64,000 nt of DNA from Hyphomicrobium sp. LHD-15. Lineage in GTDB: Bacteria > Pseudomonadota > Alphaproteobacteria > Rhizobiales > Hyphomicrobiaceae. This document shows, piece by piece, positions 18,387-28,177 of this stretch. Location: contig NZ_JAVIFT010000002.1 of NCBI RefSeq assembly GCF_031157355.1, forward strand, positions 606,501-670,500, read 5' to 3'. Within the stretch, counting starts at the first letter, position 1; each line of letters begins with the position of its first letter. The notes under the pieces were generated by a model, which made no database searches, was not told where the DNA came from, and worked only from the letters and a program-made list of their open reading frames with translations. The translations under genes and the position numbers were made by a program.

Positions 18387-19109
18387 ATGCCCGATCTCGA
18401 GACGCGTCTTGCGGCGCGGCCGCTCTATCTGCAGGTGCGTGATGTGCTCGTGCAAAGGATCGTCGTCGGCCACTGGAAGCCTGGTGCGACGCTTCCGAAT
18501 GAAACCCAGCTTGCCCAGCAACTGGGGATTAGCATCGGCACGGTGCGCAAGGCGCTGGACCTCATGGAGTTGGAGCGTATCGTCACGCGCCGGCAAGGGC
18601 GGGGAACGTTCGTCAACGACTACGCGTCGGCCGAGAATACATTCCCGTTTTCAATGTTCCACGATCTCGAAGGACAGCGCATTTCCGGCCGGAAGCGGGG
18701 ACGCGCGCTCTCGCGTGGACCAGCGGGTGCCGAGGAAGCGGCGCGTCTCGGCCTGAGGCGGGGTGACGAGGTCATCAAGATCGAGCGGGTTCGCGAAAAT
18801 CAGGGGCAGACCTTCATGACCGAAACCTGTTTCCTGCCTGGAAAGCTCTTCACGCGGTTTCCGGATGATTTCGGTAGCTATCGTCTCTCCGCGCTCGCAC
18901 AGCTCAATTCCATTCTCGTCGGCCGGGCCGATGAGCGGGTGGAAATCGTACCCGCGAATGAAGCGTCCGCGCGGGATCTGGATGTGGCCGAGGGAACGCC
19001 GCTGTTGAGCTTGGATCGAGTCATCTTTTCCGATCACGAGGATCCGCTCGAATGGCGTGTTGCCCAGTGCTACATGCGCCATGAGCGTTATCTCGTCCGG
19101 TTCAATTGA
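18387..19109 (+). CDS. GntR family regulator with UTRA domain (HutC subfamily)
   Basis: A 240-residue regulator. The N-terminal GntR winged helix (residues about 10-78) has LYLQVRDVLVQRIVVGHWKP, the recognition helix SIGTVRKALDLMELE and the wing RRQGRGTFV. The C-terminal UTRA ligand-binding domain follows, with EVIKIERVRENQG, MTETCFLP and LSLDRVIFSDHEDPLEW; the ending is the usual HutC pattern. Effectors of this family include sugars, histidine intermediates and phosphonates; none can be assigned. The ATG is preceded by GGGGGA. No target gene adjoins it: the DUF1217 gene is upstream and the TadE gene is 250 bases downstream. Confidence 0.9.
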   Translation: MPDLETRLAARPLYLQVRDVLVQRIVVGHWKPGATLPNETQLAQQLGISIGTVRKALDLMELERIVTRRQGRGTFVNDYASAENTFPFSMFHDLEGQRISGRKRGRALSRGPAGAEEAARLGLRRGDEVIKIERVRENQGQTFMTETCFLPGKLFTRFPDDFGSYRLSALAQLNSILVGRADERVEIVPANEASARDLDVAEGTPLLSLDRVIFSDHEDPLEWRVAQCYMRHERYLVRFN

Positions 19110-19359
19110 GCGGCTCATTCGCGTTTCTGTCGCCCAGACTGGATGGGCTTTTCATTGGATCGGCGCTTCTGTCTTCGGATGGGGTTCTCTATCGGATGAA
19201 GAATGCATGTTGGTTCTGTTTGGACTGCACGATGACTTTTGTCTGTTTAGCAGCAAAATAATCGTGCCGCGAAATAGCGCGCTTTCAAGGGTGCGCTATT
19301 AATCGCTCTTCATCATCGCACACCTAGGCTCAGCCTCATGTCAAAGTGAGGTCCTTGCG

Positions 19360-19824
19360 ATGAAGTCGTTCCCTCTCTCCGAAGAACCTGCATTCTCCGC
19401 AACAGAGGTCCAGCGTGCGATACGCGCTGAGACGGGTTCGGTTGCCGTCGAGTTCGCGATGATATTTCCGGTCGCGCTGGTCTTCTTCTGCGGCCTTCTC
19501 GCGTACGGCATCTATTTCGGAGCTGCCCATTCCGTTCAGCAGCTCGCCGCTGACGCGGCGCGGGCCTCGGTGGCGGGGCTCGACGATACGGAGCGTGCCT
19601 CGATCGCCATGGCGCACGTCTCGTCAAGCAGCGCCGCCTATCCGCTTCTGAGATCCGATCGCATCGCTGTGACGGCTCGCCCGCTTGCAGCCGATTCGTC
19701 GCAGTTCGAGGTGCGGGTGGCCTTCAATTCCGTGGACCTCCCGATCTGGTCGCTCAGTGGTCTCGTGCCGTTGCCGTCGCGGCTGATCGAGCGCGCGGCC
19801 GTCATCAAGCGCGGCGGTTACTAA
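19360..19824 (+). CDS. TadE-like pilus assembly protein
   Basis: A 154-residue membrane-anchored pseudopilin. The hydrophilic head of about 25 residues is followed by the TadE motif GSVAVEFAMIFPVALVFFCG with the conserved Glu inside the helix and the second helix half LLAYGIYFGAAHSVQQLAAD, as in Flp/Tad minor pilins. The periplasmic part is short. It is 11 bases upstream of a TadG-like gene and surely co-transcribed. The rest of the Tad machinery (CpaA to TadC) is not in the window, so this is a satellite minor-pilin pair. Confidence 0.85.
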   Translation: MKSFPLSEEPAFSATEVQRAIRAETGSVAVEFAMIFPVALVFFCGLLAYGIYFGAAHSVQQLAADAARASVAGLDDTERASIAMAHVSSSSAAYPLLRSDRIAVTARPLAADSSQFEVRVAFNSVDLPIWSLSGLVPLPSRLIERAAVIKRGGY

Positions 19825-19835
19825 GGGGCTCGCTC

Positions 19836-21497
19836 ATGAAATTTGCGCAGGCTCTCTCCGTCTTCCGCGATCGCAGTGGTGCGATCGGTATCGTCATGGC
19901 GCTGTTCTTTTCGGTCTGCGTCGGCTTGTCGGCCCTCGCAGTCGATGTCGGCTCGCTCTATCTCGAGCGGCGTACGGTGCAGGGCGTTGCGGATCTTGCG
20001 GCGCTCGCGGCCGCGAGCGAACTCGCGCGGGCGGACGCTGCGGCGCGGGCGACCCTTGCGGTCAACGGCTTCGGCGATATCCGCTCTCTCGCGGTGATCA
20101 AGGGCCGATACGAGATGGATCGCTCCGTCGCGCATGGATTGCGCTTCACTGGCGGCAAGCAACCCTACAACGCCGTGCAGCTCGACGTAGGGCTTCAGGG
20201 AAAACTTTATTTTGCCAAGTCTTTCATGAGGGCGCCGGATATTTCCGTCTCGGCCATCGGCACCACAGATGCCCAGGCGATGTTCTCGATCGGCAGCCGT
20301 TTGGTGTCCGTGCGCGGCGGGCTGACCAATGCGATCCTGGGCGCACTGCTCGGCGGTAGTGTCAATCTGTCGGTCATGGACTACAGGGCCCTGCTCGATG
20401 CGAACGTGACGCTGCTGAGCTTTCTCTCCGCATTGGCGACGGAAGTCGGAGTTAGCGCTGGAACCTACAGCGAGGTGATCGCCGCGAATGCGACCGTTGG
20501 CAATGTGCTCAGCGCGCTCGTACGTGCCGGCCAAGCGACCGGACAGCAGCAGGCGGCGCAAGTCCTCACGACGCTTCTTTCTCAGGCAAACCTCAGCGCA
20601 ACGGTGTCGCTGTCGGGTCTGGTGAATCTCGGTCCACTGGCGCACGCCGAAGTTGGGCAGCCGCATTCCGGGCTCGGTTCCGAGGTCAACGTGATGTCGC
20701 TCGTTTCGGCCGTTGCGTCGCTGGCCAATGGCGACAACCAAGTTGCGGTCAATCTCGGCGCCGCTGTTCCCGGGCTGCTCAGCTTGAAGATGGATCTTGC
20801 GATCGGAGAGCCGTCGCAGCATTCGACGTGGGTGACGGTGGGACAAGCAGGCGCAACGGTTCAGACCGCGCAGACCAGGCTTCGTCTGCTTGCGGAAGTC
20901 GGTGGCACAGGGCTCCTGAGCGGAGTTCGCGTCCGGCTGCCGATCTACGTCGAGGTTGGGCAAGCAGAAGCCCGTTTGGCGGCTCTAACGTGCCAGGGTG
21001 GCCAGAGCGGCGAGGCTGTGATCGAAGCGAAACCCGCCGTCGTCAGGGCGTGGGTCGGCGATGTCGCGCCCGGTGGGTTGTCATCATTCAGGACCGGCGT
21101 TCCCGTTTCCGCCGGCAAGATTGTGGACACGCCTTTGCTCAGCGTAAAGGCCGCGGCTTATGTCGAGATGGGCAACGGGTCGTCTCGAGAACTTCGCTTC
21201 ACGCAGAGCGACGTTGCGGGGCGTGTGGTCAAGACCGCCGAGGTTCATGACTATCTGTCTTCGCTTACGACCAGCCTTCTCCAGAACGCGGAGCTTCGCG
21301 TTGATATTTTGGGGCTTGGGATCGGGCTCGGCTCCGTCTCGGCGATCAAGTCCCTTGTTCTGGCCTTGCTCGCGCCGGTGACGTCGCTGCTTGACGGTTT
21401 GCTCGCGCCGCTGCTCGAAACCGTTGGCGTGCATCTCGGGGAGGTCGATGTGCAAGTCAATGGCATGCGGTGCGGAAGTGCGGTTCTTGCGGGTTAG
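19836..21497 (+). CDS. TadG-like protein
   Basis: A 553-residue protein whose N-terminus RDRSGAIGIVMALFFSVCVG starts the typical TadG/TadE-like membrane helix, followed by VDVGSLYLERRTVQGVADLA, the conserved pseudopilin segment after the membrane. The large remainder is predicted to be outside the cytoplasm and rich in Ala, Val and Leu; it carries loosely repeated EVGQ blocks (residues about 270, 330 and 370) and no von Willebrand motif was recognised. It probably contributes to Flp pilus assembly or surface attachment. The gene's last four bases overlap the convergent histidine kinase gene. Confidence 0.8.
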   Translation: MKFAQALSVFRDRSGAIGIVMALFFSVCVGLSALAVDVGSLYLERRTVQGVADLAALAAASELARADAAARATLAVNGFGDIRSLAVIKGRYEMDRSVAHGLRFTGGKQPYNAVQLDVGLQGKLYFAKSFMRAPDISVSAIGTTDAQAMFSIGSRLVSVRGGLTNAILGALLGGSVNLSVMDYRALLDANVTLLSFLSALATEVGVSAGTYSEVIAANATVGNVLSALVRAGQATGQQQAAQVLTTLLSQANLSATVSLSGLVNLGPLAHAEVGQPHSGLGSEVNVMSLVSAVASLANGDNQVAVNLGAAVPGLLSLKMDLAIGEPSQHSTWVTVGQAGATVQTAQTRLRLLAEVGGTGLLSGVRVRLPIYVEVGQAEARLAALTCQGGQSGEAVIEAKPAVVRAWVGDVAPGGLSSFRTGVPVSAGKIVDTPLLSVKAAAYVEMGNGSSRELRFTQSDVAGRVVKTAEVHDYLSSLTTSLLQNAELRVDILGLGIGLGSVSAIKSLVLALLAPVTSLLDGLLAPLLETVGVHLGEVDVQVNGMRCGSAVLAG

Positions 21498-24436
21498 ACC
21501 TTGTCTGCAGTTTCCGGGACGCGCGCGAGCACCCGGTTTATGGCAGCGGCGAGATCTTCCTGCCGATAGGGTTTCGAGAGGCGCGGCACCTCCGGCACGG
21601 GATTGTTGGGCAATTCCGCCCAGCCGGTCGCGAGAATGATTGGAAGCGCCGGGCGCTGCTCGCGGATTTTTTTGATGAGTTCGGTGCCCGTCATGACCGG
21701 CATGGCCTGGTCGGTGATCACGAGATCGACGTTCGAATCCGTTTCCAAAACCTTGAGCGCCTGGGTGCCAGACGAAGCCTCTATTACAGAGTGGCCAAGA
21801 TCCTCGAGCATTGCCGACGTGCCCATTGCGACGAGTGGATCGTCATCGACGATGAGAACGCGGCATCCCTGGATCGGATCGGCGGTGGGGGTCGATTTCT
21901 GGACAGCGGGAGAAGCCGCCTGATCGGAAGCCGGAATCCATATGCTGATCGTGGTGCCCCGGCCAACCTTGCTCTCGATTTTCATCGCGCCGCCCGATTG
22001 GGCGACCAAGCCCTGGACCATCGAAAGGCCGAGGCCGGTTCCCTTGCCGATACCCTTGGTGGTGAAAAAAGGTTCGATGGCGCGGCGAAGGGTCTCTTCG
22101 TCCATGCCGACGCCCGTATCGCGCACGCTGATGCGGACATAACGGCCGGGCTTCAGATCGATATCGGCGGGTGCGTTGGCCACGATTTCGTCCGATATAC
22201 GGATCGTCAGCGCGCCGCCGTTCGGCATGGCGTCTCTCGCGTTGATCGCGAGATTGAAGATTGCAAGCTCGAGCTGGGTGGGATCGATGCGCGCCGTGGT
22301 CGGCCCGCCGGACGACGTTATGTCGATCGCGATCGTAGAGAGCCCCACGGAGCGGCTCAAAAGCTCGGTCATGTCGGCTACGAGCTTCGAAACGTCGACG
22401 ATCTCGGGCTTCAAATCCTGGCGGCGGGCGAATGTCAAAAGACGCTGCGTGAGGGAGGCGCCCCGTTCTGCTGCGCTCACCGCGTTTTCGAGAAGCCGAA
22501 CGGATTGTGGGTCGTTCGGCAGCCGCTTTTCGAGAAGGCGGAGGCTGGAAATGATGGCGGCAAGCAGGTTGTTGAAGTCGTGCGCGACGCCGCCTGTCAG
22601 TTGCCCGATGGTCTCCATTTTCTGGGCTTGCGCGAGTTCGTCCCGTGTCTGCTCTAACGCGAGCATCGCCTCTCGCTTCTCGGTGACGTCACGCGTGATC
22701 TTGCCGAATCCGACAAGTTTGCCGTCGATATCGTAAATGGCGTCGATGACGACGTTGGCCCAGAACCGGGAGCCGTCCTTGCGCACGCGCCAGCCTTCTC
22801 CCTCGTAACGGCCTTCGAGAGCCGCCGTCTTGAGCGCGTGGCCGGGGAGATCCGTGGCCCGGTCTTCGGGTGTGTAAAAGGTGCTGACGTGCCGTCCGAG
22901 GATCTCCTCGCGGCTGTAGCGCTTGATCCGGGCCGCACCCGCGTTCCAGCTCACGATCCGGCCGTTCGGGTCGAGCATGAAGATCGCATAGTCATGGATG
23001 CCGTTGACGAGGCGCCGAAGCTGCTCCTCGCTTTCGCGGAGCGCGATGTCCGCAGCCTTCTGGGTCGTGATGTCCTGACAAATCCCCATAAGCTCGACGA
23101 CGTTGCCGTCGCCGTCTTTTACGACCTCGCCGTGGCTTTCCAGGTGGCGGATCTCGCCATCGGGGCGGACAATCCGTTCGCGGGAGCGAAAGCCGGTGCC
23201 AGCCTGGTAGGCGGCGGTGATGGTCTTGACGACCTCGTCGCGATCGTCCGGGTGGATGCGGGCCAGAAAATCCTCGCGCGTTCCGGCAAATGTCTCGGGC
23301 GCGAGGCCATAGATCTCATAGAGCTGAGGCGACCAGGTTACGGTATCGGTCGCGACGTTCCACGACCAGCTTCCGAGGTTCGCGAGCCGTTGCGCTTCGA
23401 CGAGCTGGTGGCGCTGTTGCTCGTTCGCGGCTTCCAGATCCTTTCTTTGCTCGATCATTCGGCGCAATTCGGTGTTGGTACGCACCAGCGCGGCGGTTCG
23501 GGATTGGACCCTCTCTTCCAGCTCTTCCTGGGCATGCTGAAGCCTTTCGCCGGAGCGGCTTCGTTTGGCGATCTCTGCGCTTAGCGCCAGGCTCGGAAGC
23601 GACGTGCTGACCAAAAAAACCAAGGTTGCGAGCAGGGCGGTATTCAGCTCGGCGTCGGCCGATCCTCCGGCAGAGGCAAGCGTTCCCCAGACGGCAATGG
23701 CGGAGAGAAGCAACGAGACGGTGGCGGTGTCCCGCTGGCTGCGGCTCAAAGCCGTCACCATCAGGGGAATGAGGGCTGCGAAGCCGACAAATCCGCGGTT
23801 TATCCAATCAGCGAGCGCCGGGCCGAAGGCGATCAGGCCGATGAGGGTCGTGAGGGCCAGAATTGGCAAGAGTGCACGAAGTTCGCCACGGGTTGGCGGG
23901 CGGCGAAACCACAACACGACGGCGGGGGTGACGACGAGCACGCCTGTGATGTTTCCGAGCCACCAAGTTAGCCAAAGCGACGAAATCGGGACCGGGGTTC
24001 CGAAAAGCCAGAGGGCGAGGGTGCCGATGGTCGCGCTGAGCGGCGTCGAGACGAGCGCTGCGACGAGGGCGAAGGTTGCGATGTTGGCCGGCGTATCGAA
24101 CGCACGGAGACCGCCCGCGTAGCGTTTAAGGAGATAGCTGCCAGCCAGGGCTTCCAGCGTGTTGCCCGCGGCAATGATCAAAGCGGGCGCTACGGCGTCC
24201 AGCGTTGTCGCGTTGGCGAGAAACGATCCGATAAAAATCGCGGGAGAAATTCGAGGGCCCCACAGCAGAACCGCCGCCAAAGCCAGGCCGGCAGCCGGCC
24301 ATATGGCGCTCGCGCCCGGATGCACGATCGCCAACATCAATCCGCCCTTCGCCAGGGTGAAGTAGGTGAGCCCTACCGCAAACTGTCGAAGCGCAAGGGT
24401 AGGCCGGGACGTCAGCGCCATTGTACTTGGATTCAT
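21494..24436 (-). CDS. MASE1-PAS-PAS hybrid sensor histidine kinase with receiver domain
   Basis: A 980-residue membrane-bound hybrid kinase. Residues 1-300 form a MASE1-type sensor with about eight membrane helices (ending near LPSLALSAEIAKRS). A coiled coil (about 300-345) leads to two PAS domains, the first with WSPQLYEIYGLAPETF and a PAC segment, the second with WNAGAARIKRYSREEILGRH. The phosphoacceptor region is GGVAHDFNNLLAAI, a HisKA variant with HDFNN common in hybrid kinases; N-box NLAINARDAMPNGG, G1 DTGVGM and G2 GTGLGLSM follow. The C-terminal receiver has VLIVDDDPLVAMG and the phosphoacceptor Asp in VITDQAMP. No separate response regulator is next to it, so an output partner is elsewhere. 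Confidence 0.9.
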   Translation of the reverse strand: MNPSTMALTSRPTLALRQFAVGLTYFTLAKGGLMLAIVHPGASAIWPAAGLALAAVLLWGPRISPAIFIGSFLANATTLDAVAPALIIAAGNTLEALAGSYLLKRYAGGLRAFDTPANIATFALVAALVSTPLSATIGTLALWLFGTPVPISSLWLTWWLGNITGVLVVTPAVVLWFRRPPTRGELRALLPILALTTLIGLIAFGPALADWINRGFVGFAALIPLMVTALSRSQRDTATVSLLLSAIAVWGTLASAGGSADAELNTALLATLVFLVSTSLPSLALSAEIAKRSRSGERLQHAQEELEERVQSRTAALVRTNTELRRMIEQRKDLEAANEQQRHQLVEAQRLANLGSWSWNVATDTVTWSPQLYEIYGLAPETFAGTREDFLARIHPDDRDEVVKTITAAYQAGTGFRSRERIVRPDGEIRHLESHGEVVKDGDGNVVELMGICQDITTQKAADIALRESEEQLRRLVNGIHDYAIFMLDPNGRIVSWNAGAARIKRYSREEILGRHVSTFYTPEDRATDLPGHALKTAALEGRYEGEGWRVRKDGSRFWANVVIDAIYDIDGKLVGFGKITRDVTEKREAMLALEQTRDELAQAQKMETIGQLTGGVAHDFNNLLAAIISSLRLLEKRLPNDPQSVRLLENAVSAAERGASLTQRLLTFARRQDLKPEIVDVSKLVADMTELLSRSVGLSTIAIDITSSGGPTTARIDPTQLELAIFNLAINARDAMPNGGALTIRISDEIVANAPADIDLKPGRYVRISVRDTGVGMDEETLRRAIEPFFTTKGIGKGTGLGLSMVQGLVAQSGGAMKIESKVGRGTTISIWIPASDQAASPAVQKSTPTADPIQGCRVLIVDDDPLVAMGTSAMLEDLGHSVIEASSGTQALKVLETDSNVDLVITDQAMPVMTGTELIKKIREQRPALPIILATGWAELPNNPVPEVPRLSKPYRQEDLAAAINRVLARVPETADKV

Positions 24437-24559
24437 TCGGATGCCTCAGGGGCGAGACATCAGCATAAAACTCCGAGCCGTGAAATGGGTTCCCCGCCCG
24501 CCGGAAATTTTGTGTGTCGGCTTTCGTCCGTGTTCGCTCCTGCGGCGAGGTTGGCCTTT

Positions 24560-27403
24560 TTAGTTCGGAGATGATGAGCGGGCGGCGACGGCCCGGGGGG
24601 TATCGCCGAGGTTTTGGGGGAGCTGTGGGACAGGTTCGAGGCCGTCGAAAATACCGAGGCGGCGCAACAGGATCTTTTCGGTTTCCAGGATGGCCATCAG
24701 GAGGACACCGGCTGCCAGGATCACGAGGCCGTCGGCCAGCGCCACGGGGCGCGTGTCGAACAGCTGATGCATGACCGGGGCGTAGGTAAACGCGAGCTGG
24801 GCTCCGATCACGACGGCAAGGGCCGTCAGAACCGCGGGCGTGCCGACGACACCCCTCAGGGTGAATGACGTCATATGCAGATAGCGCACGTTGAACAGAT
24901 AGAAAATTTCAAACACGACGATGACGTTGACGACCATCGTGCGGGCCATCTCCAAACCGAGGCCGTTTTGGAGGGCGTAGAAGTAGATCGCCAAGGCGCC
25001 CGCGGTGAACAGGGCGGAGACGAAGAAAATCCTCCAGACCAGAAATTGCGAGAGAAGCGGCGCGTCGGCGCGCCTCGGCGGGCGCTGCATCACGCCCGGC
25101 TCCGGCGGCTCGAAGGCGAGCACGAGGCCGAGCGTGACGGTCAGGATCAGGTTGATCCAGAGAATTTGCGCCGGGGTCATCGGCATGGTGAAGCCGAAGA
25201 GGATGGCCGCGATCACCGTCAGGGCTTCGCCGCCATTGGTGGGGATGGTCCAGGCGATTACCTTGCGAATGTTGTCGTAGACGGTGCGACCTTCGTGCAC
25301 CGCCGAGACGATCGAGACGAAGTTGTCGTCCAGCAGCACCATCTCGGAGGCTTCTTTTGCAGCCTCCGTGCCTTTGCGGCCCATGGCGATGCCGACGTCG
25401 GCCTGCTTCAAGGCAGGCGCGTCGTTCACGCCGTCGCCCGTCATGGCGACAATGGCGCCGGTGGATTGCAGCGCGCGCACGATGCGCAGCTTGTGCTCCG
25501 GATTGGTGCGCGCAAACACCTCGGTGCGCGCGGCGATCGATTTCAGCTCTTCGTCGGTGGCTTTGTCGAGATCGGCTCCGGTCACGACGTCGGTGCCGTT
25601 TGTAAGGCCGAGCTGGCGCGCGATGGCCGATGCGGTCGCGGCGTGATCGCCGGTGATCATCTTGACGCCGATGCCGGCAGACCGGCATTCGGCGATGGCG
25701 CGCACGACTTCGTCACGCGGCGGATCGATGAAGCCGACGATGCCAAGGAAGACCATGCCGTGCTCGACATCCGAGAATGTCACGTTGGATTGCTGGGAAG
25801 ACGGCACCTTCATCGCGAAGCCGAGAACGCGTTCGCCTTCGGCGGCGGCGCGGGCGATCCGGTTCGACCAGTAGGCGGTGTCGAGCGGGCTCGATGCGCC
25901 GGAGGCGTGGGCCTGCTCGGCGCACATCGCAAGCAAGGCTTCCGGCGCCCCCTTGACGAAAATCGCGTTGCCGTGCGGATGCGGTGCGCCGTGTGTGCCG
26001 GTCGCCGCAGTGTGACGAGTTGCCATGAAGCGATGCTGAGCATCGAACGGAATTTCGTCGGTGCGCGGCCACTCGCCGCGGACATGCTCCGGGTTCAACC
26101 CGGCCTTCATGGCGAGGGCGACGAGCGCGCCTTCCATGGGGTCGCCATCGACGATCCATTGACCACCGGCCTTGCGCAGGTGTGCGTCGTTGCAGAGCAG
26201 CCCCGAGCGGATGAGGGAGGCCGAGGCTTCGAGGGCGGCGACATCGTCTTCGCCATCGTCCTGAGCCGTCAGCTCTCCCTCGGGTTCGTATCCGGAGCCG
26301 CCGACGAGAAGCGTGTGATCGGCGGTGACGATCCGGCGGGCCGTCATTTCATTTCTGGTCAAGGTGCCGGTTTTGTCGGAGCAGATGACGGACGTGGCGC
26401 CGAGCGTCTCTACGGCCGGAAGACGCCGGATAACGGCGTTGCGCGTCGCCATGCGCTGGACGCCGATCGCGAGCGTGATGGTGATGACCGCGGGCAGGCC
26501 TTCGGGCACCACGCCGACGGCGAGGGCGACGACGGCGATCAGCGCGTCAGGCCAGGGATAGCCGCGGAAAAAGGTGGCGAAGAGAAACAATACGACGGCC
26601 GCCGACAGCGCTATCCAGGTGAAGCGCTCGCCGAAGCGGTTGATCTGACGCAGAAGCGGTGTCGTCAGCAGTTCGACGCCTTGAATGAGTGCGCTGATGT
26701 GCCCGATCTCGGTTTCGCCGCCGGTGGCGATGACGACGCCAGTGCCTTGGCCTGCGGCCACGAGCGTGCCGGAATAGGCCATGCCGACGCGGTCGCCCAG
26801 CGGGGCATCGGTGGGTGCGGTGCTCTCCTGCTTTTCGGCGGTGACAGATTCGCCGGTGAGCATCGCTTCGTCGATCAGCAGGCCGCGCACGCGCGTCAGG
26901 CGGAGATCGGCGGGGACGCGGTCGCCGGCTTCGATCAGCACGATGTCGCCGGGGACGATTTCGGCGACGGGAAGGCTCAGTCGACGCGCGTCGCGCCAGA
27001 CGCTGGCGCGGGGAGAGATCATTTTCCGGATCGCGCTCAGCGCTTTCTCGGCCTTGTCCTCCTGGATGAAGCCGACGATGGCGTTGATGGTGACGACCGC
27101 AACGATGACGGATGCGTCGATGATGTGACCGAGCGACCAGGCCGCCACGGCGGCCATCAGCAAGAAGTAGATCAGGATATTGTTGAACTGCGCCAGGAAG
27201 CGCAGAAATGGGTTGCGGCGCGCCGTCTCGGGCAGAACGTTGGGTCCGTATTGGGTGAGCCGGCGGGCAGCTTCATCGGTGGTGAGACCGCCGGGTGCGG
27301 TCGAGAGAATGCCGAACAGCTCGTCAGCCGGTATCGAATGCCAGGGCCGCTCTTGCGATGTGGTCCGCTGGTTGTTCGTGTTCGCTACCGTCTGACCACC
27401 CAT
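24560..27403 (-). CDS. cation-translocating P-type ATPase (P2-like)
   Basis: A 947-residue P-type ATPase. The cation_ATPase_N domain starts with WHSIPADELFGILST; the actuator has LTGESVT (TGES); the phosphorylation site is CSDKTGTLTRNE; the nucleotide region has FVKGAPEAL and the hinge MTGDGVNDAPALKQADVG. Helix M4 contains VPEGLPAVITITLAIG, as in SERCA/PMR1. The helix M6 block reads WINLILTVTLG, so the SERCA Asp800 position is Thr; this TVTL pattern marks a bacterial subgroup whose ion is not established. Na+, Ca2+ or Mn2+ export are all possible. About ten membrane helices are visible. The start is preceded by GGAGAAG. Confidence 0.9.
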   Translation of the reverse strand: MGGQTVANTNNQRTTSQERPWHSIPADELFGILSTAPGGLTTDEAARRLTQYGPNVLPETARRNPFLRFLAQFNNILIYFLLMAAVAAWSLGHIIDASVIVAVVTINAIVGFIQEDKAEKALSAIRKMISPRASVWRDARRLSLPVAEIVPGDIVLIEAGDRVPADLRLTRVRGLLIDEAMLTGESVTAEKQESTAPTDAPLGDRVGMAYSGTLVAAGQGTGVVIATGGETEIGHISALIQGVELLTTPLLRQINRFGERFTWIALSAAVVLFLFATFFRGYPWPDALIAVVALAVGVVPEGLPAVITITLAIGVQRMATRNAVIRRLPAVETLGATSVICSDKTGTLTRNEMTARRIVTADHTLLVGGSGYEPEGELTAQDDGEDDVAALEASASLIRSGLLCNDAHLRKAGGQWIVDGDPMEGALVALAMKAGLNPEHVRGEWPRTDEIPFDAQHRFMATRHTAATGTHGAPHPHGNAIFVKGAPEALLAMCAEQAHASGASSPLDTAYWSNRIARAAAEGERVLGFAMKVPSSQQSNVTFSDVEHGMVFLGIVGFIDPPRDEVVRAIAECRSAGIGVKMITGDHAATASAIARQLGLTNGTDVVTGADLDKATDEELKSIAARTEVFARTNPEHKLRIVRALQSTGAIVAMTGDGVNDAPALKQADVGIAMGRKGTEAAKEASEMVLLDDNFVSIVSAVHEGRTVYDNIRKVIAWTIPTNGGEALTVIAAILFGFTMPMTPAQILWINLILTVTLGLVLAFEPPEPGVMQRPPRRADAPLLSQFLVWRIFFVSALFTAGALAIYFYALQNGLGLEMARTMVVNVIVVFEIFYLFNVRYLHMTSFTLRGVVGTPAVLTALAVVIGAQLAFTYAPVMHQLFDTRPVALADGLVILAAGVLLMAILETEKILLRRLGIFDGLEPVPQLPQNLGDTPRAVAARSSSPN

Positions 27404-27788
27404 TCGGATTTCTTCTCCGTGCGTTTGACGTTGGCGGGGGAGGTGTGCGCGACATTACGACGGCGCATAGCGCGCGTGCGTCGCTGTTGTCCCCTCAGGA
27501 ACTTCCGTATGCGTTGGCTTTGCCGATTTTCGCGAGTGACGGAACATTCGCTTTCCTAGCTTGGGTGATAGGTGCCGGGCGCCTCGCGATCCTTGATCTC
27601 CATCAACCTGACGTAGGAAATCTCCTTGCGGCCAAGGACATCGCATACGCGCTGCGGGCCATTCCGCTTTCCATCTGTCTCTCGTGCGTCGCGTCGCGAT
27701 CTCGGATAAGGCGCGATGTGATTGTGCGGTGATGGTTACGGTTTGGACCGGCGTTGGTTTTTTGGAGTTCGCATGGGGTCGGTAACCG

Positions 27789-27809
27789 GCGCGCATGCTT
27801 CGTGCGCGC
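27789..27809. other. hairpin in the intergenic region
   Basis: GCGCGCA at 27789-27795 pairs with TGCGCGC at 27803-27809 around the loop TGCTTCG, followed by CTTTGGTTTC. It may be a weak terminator or an RNA element of the leader. Confidence 0.35.
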
Positions 27810-27926
27810 GCTTTGGTTTCACGGCAATTCGGAGGCAATTGCGTGCGGTCCCTTCCGACAACTTCGCCCTCTCTCGATCGTCTCTTTCCCGCTTTCCTAT
27901 CGCTTCTGCGTGTCGGAGCTGCTTGA

Positions 27927-27944
27927 CGGATGTTATAATATCCG
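27927..27944. promoter_or_regulatory. candidate Zur-type operator
   Basis: CGGATGTTATAATATCCG is a palindrome with one mismatched pair and a TTATAA centre. The left half ATGTTATAA matches the half-site of the Zur consensus (TGTTATANTATAACA); the right half is degenerate. It lies 233 bases before the start of a COG0523 GTPase, a family commonly repressed by Zur under zinc sufficiency. Confidence 0.45.
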
Positions 27945-28177
27945 CTTTAGTTATTAGGCAGCAGGCAGGGCCGACTGATGTCCTGTCCGAGCGCTCGACG
28001 CATCGAGCACGGTTTCGAAGGCATTTGAGCCGCTCGCGAGCGGCCTGTTGCGAGCGATCAGGTGTGATCGGTCAGTCGTGAGAGATCAGTTTTTGTAAGG
28101 CGGCCCAAGCGGTGGTCCGGCGTGTATCGCGGGCTGTTTTCCGTCATGGGCAAACCACGAGCGGGAGACGTGCGGGA

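Larger units (their letters stand above)
27404..28177. other. 774-base gene-free region before the CobW-type GTPase
   Basis: No convincing gene was found; open frames here are short and Arg-rich. It holds a hairpin at 27789-27809 (GCGCGCA / TGCGCGC with a 7-base loop) and a Zur-like palindrome at 27927-27944. The transcript of the GTPase gene may have a long leader. Confidence 0.5.

Noticed and set aside
19821-20963. Minus-strand open frame of 380 codons opposite TadG
   Set aside because: Arg/His/Gln-rich residue pattern without motifs; TadG in the plus strand has the pseudopilin N-terminus.
24875-27559. Long plus-strand open frame of nearly 900 codons opposite the P-type ATPase gene
   Set aside because: It mirrors the codon structure of the ATPase on the other strand, is rich in Arg/His/Asp and shows no domain; the ATPase has all its motifs.
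27455-27838. Minus-strand frame of 127 codons in the intergenic region
   Set aside because: Composition typical of non-coding frames, no ribosome site and no recognisable domain.
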